This document shows positions 63,904 to 64,000 of a DNA stretch of 64,000 nucleotides, one piece after another (within the stretch, counting starts at the first letter, position 1; each line of letters begins with the position of its first letter). The DNA lies in NCBI GenBank assembly GCA_965217175.1, contig OZ244251.1, positions 248,001 through 312,000 on the forward strand, written 5' to 3'. A program made the position numbers and the translations under genes. Source of the stretch: Bin87 sp965217175. GTDB taxonomy: Bacteria; Chloroflexota; Dehalococcoidia; Lucifugimonadales; UBA3495. The notes beneath the pieces are model-generated. The model was not told the DNA's origin. It did no database searches and saw only the letters and a list, made by a program, of their open reading frames with translations.

Positions 63904-64000
63904 CCGACCCGGAGGCCACGTCCTGGCTGACGAATCAGCTGGAGCAACTCGCAGATGCGACGGCAGTGGCGCTTCTCCTGCGTCACGCCGAACGGGAGGA
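63900..64000 (+). CDS. Histidine phosphatase family protein (5' part, cut by window)
   Basis: The ATG at 63900 overlaps the methyltransferase stop (ATGA). The visible 33 residues include ALLLRHAER, the phosphohistidine motif RHxxR of the phosphoglycerate mutase-like phosphatases. It continues beyond the window. As fourth gene of the operon it may dephosphorylate a sugar or product of the pathway. Confidence 0.75.
   Translation, partial: MTDPEATSWLTNQLEQLADATAVALLLRHAERE

Overview
This window is high-GC bacterial DNA (about 60% or more by eye) carrying mostly ordinary bacterial genes. The mix suggests a Chloroflexota lineage of the SAR202/Dehalococcoidia type: tandem CaiB/BaiF CoA-transferases, a thiolase-like protein with a DUF35 partner, amidohydrolase and formamidase-like enzymes, a caa3-type oxidase cluster, ComEA/ComEC, and many Thr/Pro-rich lipoproteins. 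The taxon is an inference from gene content; no marker gene here settles it.

Layout. 1-12.7 kb holds an M16 peptidase, a small lower-GC patch with an HNH nuclease, RNase PH, the comEA-comEC pair and several small metabolic genes. 12.66-13.15 kb is a repeat cluster with IS66-like ends. 13.2-17.3 kb has an exported HtrA-like protease, a SIMPL-like lipoprotein and an orphan kinase-like gene. 17.3-24.9 kb (minus) is the respiratory operon ctaA-ctaB-coxB-coxA-coxC-cox4/cyt c, with a broken cytochrome c at its end. 25-33 kb is catabolic: two CoA-transferases, a toxin-antitoxin pair, a formamidase-like enzyme, an NTF2-like protein, a DUF35 protein and a thiolase-like protein. 33.4-36.9 kb holds trpS preceded by an unusual three-part protein with a TrpRS-like C-terminus. 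37-41.3 kb has a lipoprotein, an SDR, tRNA-Arg(CCU) and a class III aminotransferase.

41.3-52.4 kb is an insertion-sequence graveyard: remnants of IS66, ISAs1, TnpB, IS1380 and IS3-type elements, plus a frameshifted MFS gene. It surrounds one intact, unusual gene, an amidohydrolase with a Rieske domain inserted in it. It also holds a strongly structured RNA-like segment that may be the 5' part of a group II intron. 52.4-59.8 kb is a defence island: an IS-truncated ImmA-type peptidase, a HAD protein, McrBC, a DUF4268 protein and a small unknown. 59.8-64 kb is a tightly overlapping operon of glycosyltransferase, radical SAM/SPASM protein, WG-repeat-methyltransferase fusion and the start of a histidine phosphatase gene, cut by the window edge.

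The most interesting items are: (1) the HD-like/chorismate mutase-like/TrpRS-like fusion upstream of trpS; (2) the Rieske-amidohydrolase fusion; (3) mcrB split exactly at a canonical A-AAA-AAC slippery heptamer, which may be a programmed -1 frameshift; (4) the WG-repeat/radical SAM/glycosyltransferase operon; (5) two MITE-like elements with readable target duplications, one apparently inserted between a promoter and its gene; (6) short palindromic repeats inserted several times into one transposase gene. Several genes differ from intact frames by single bases, so sequencing error must be weighed against real decay.
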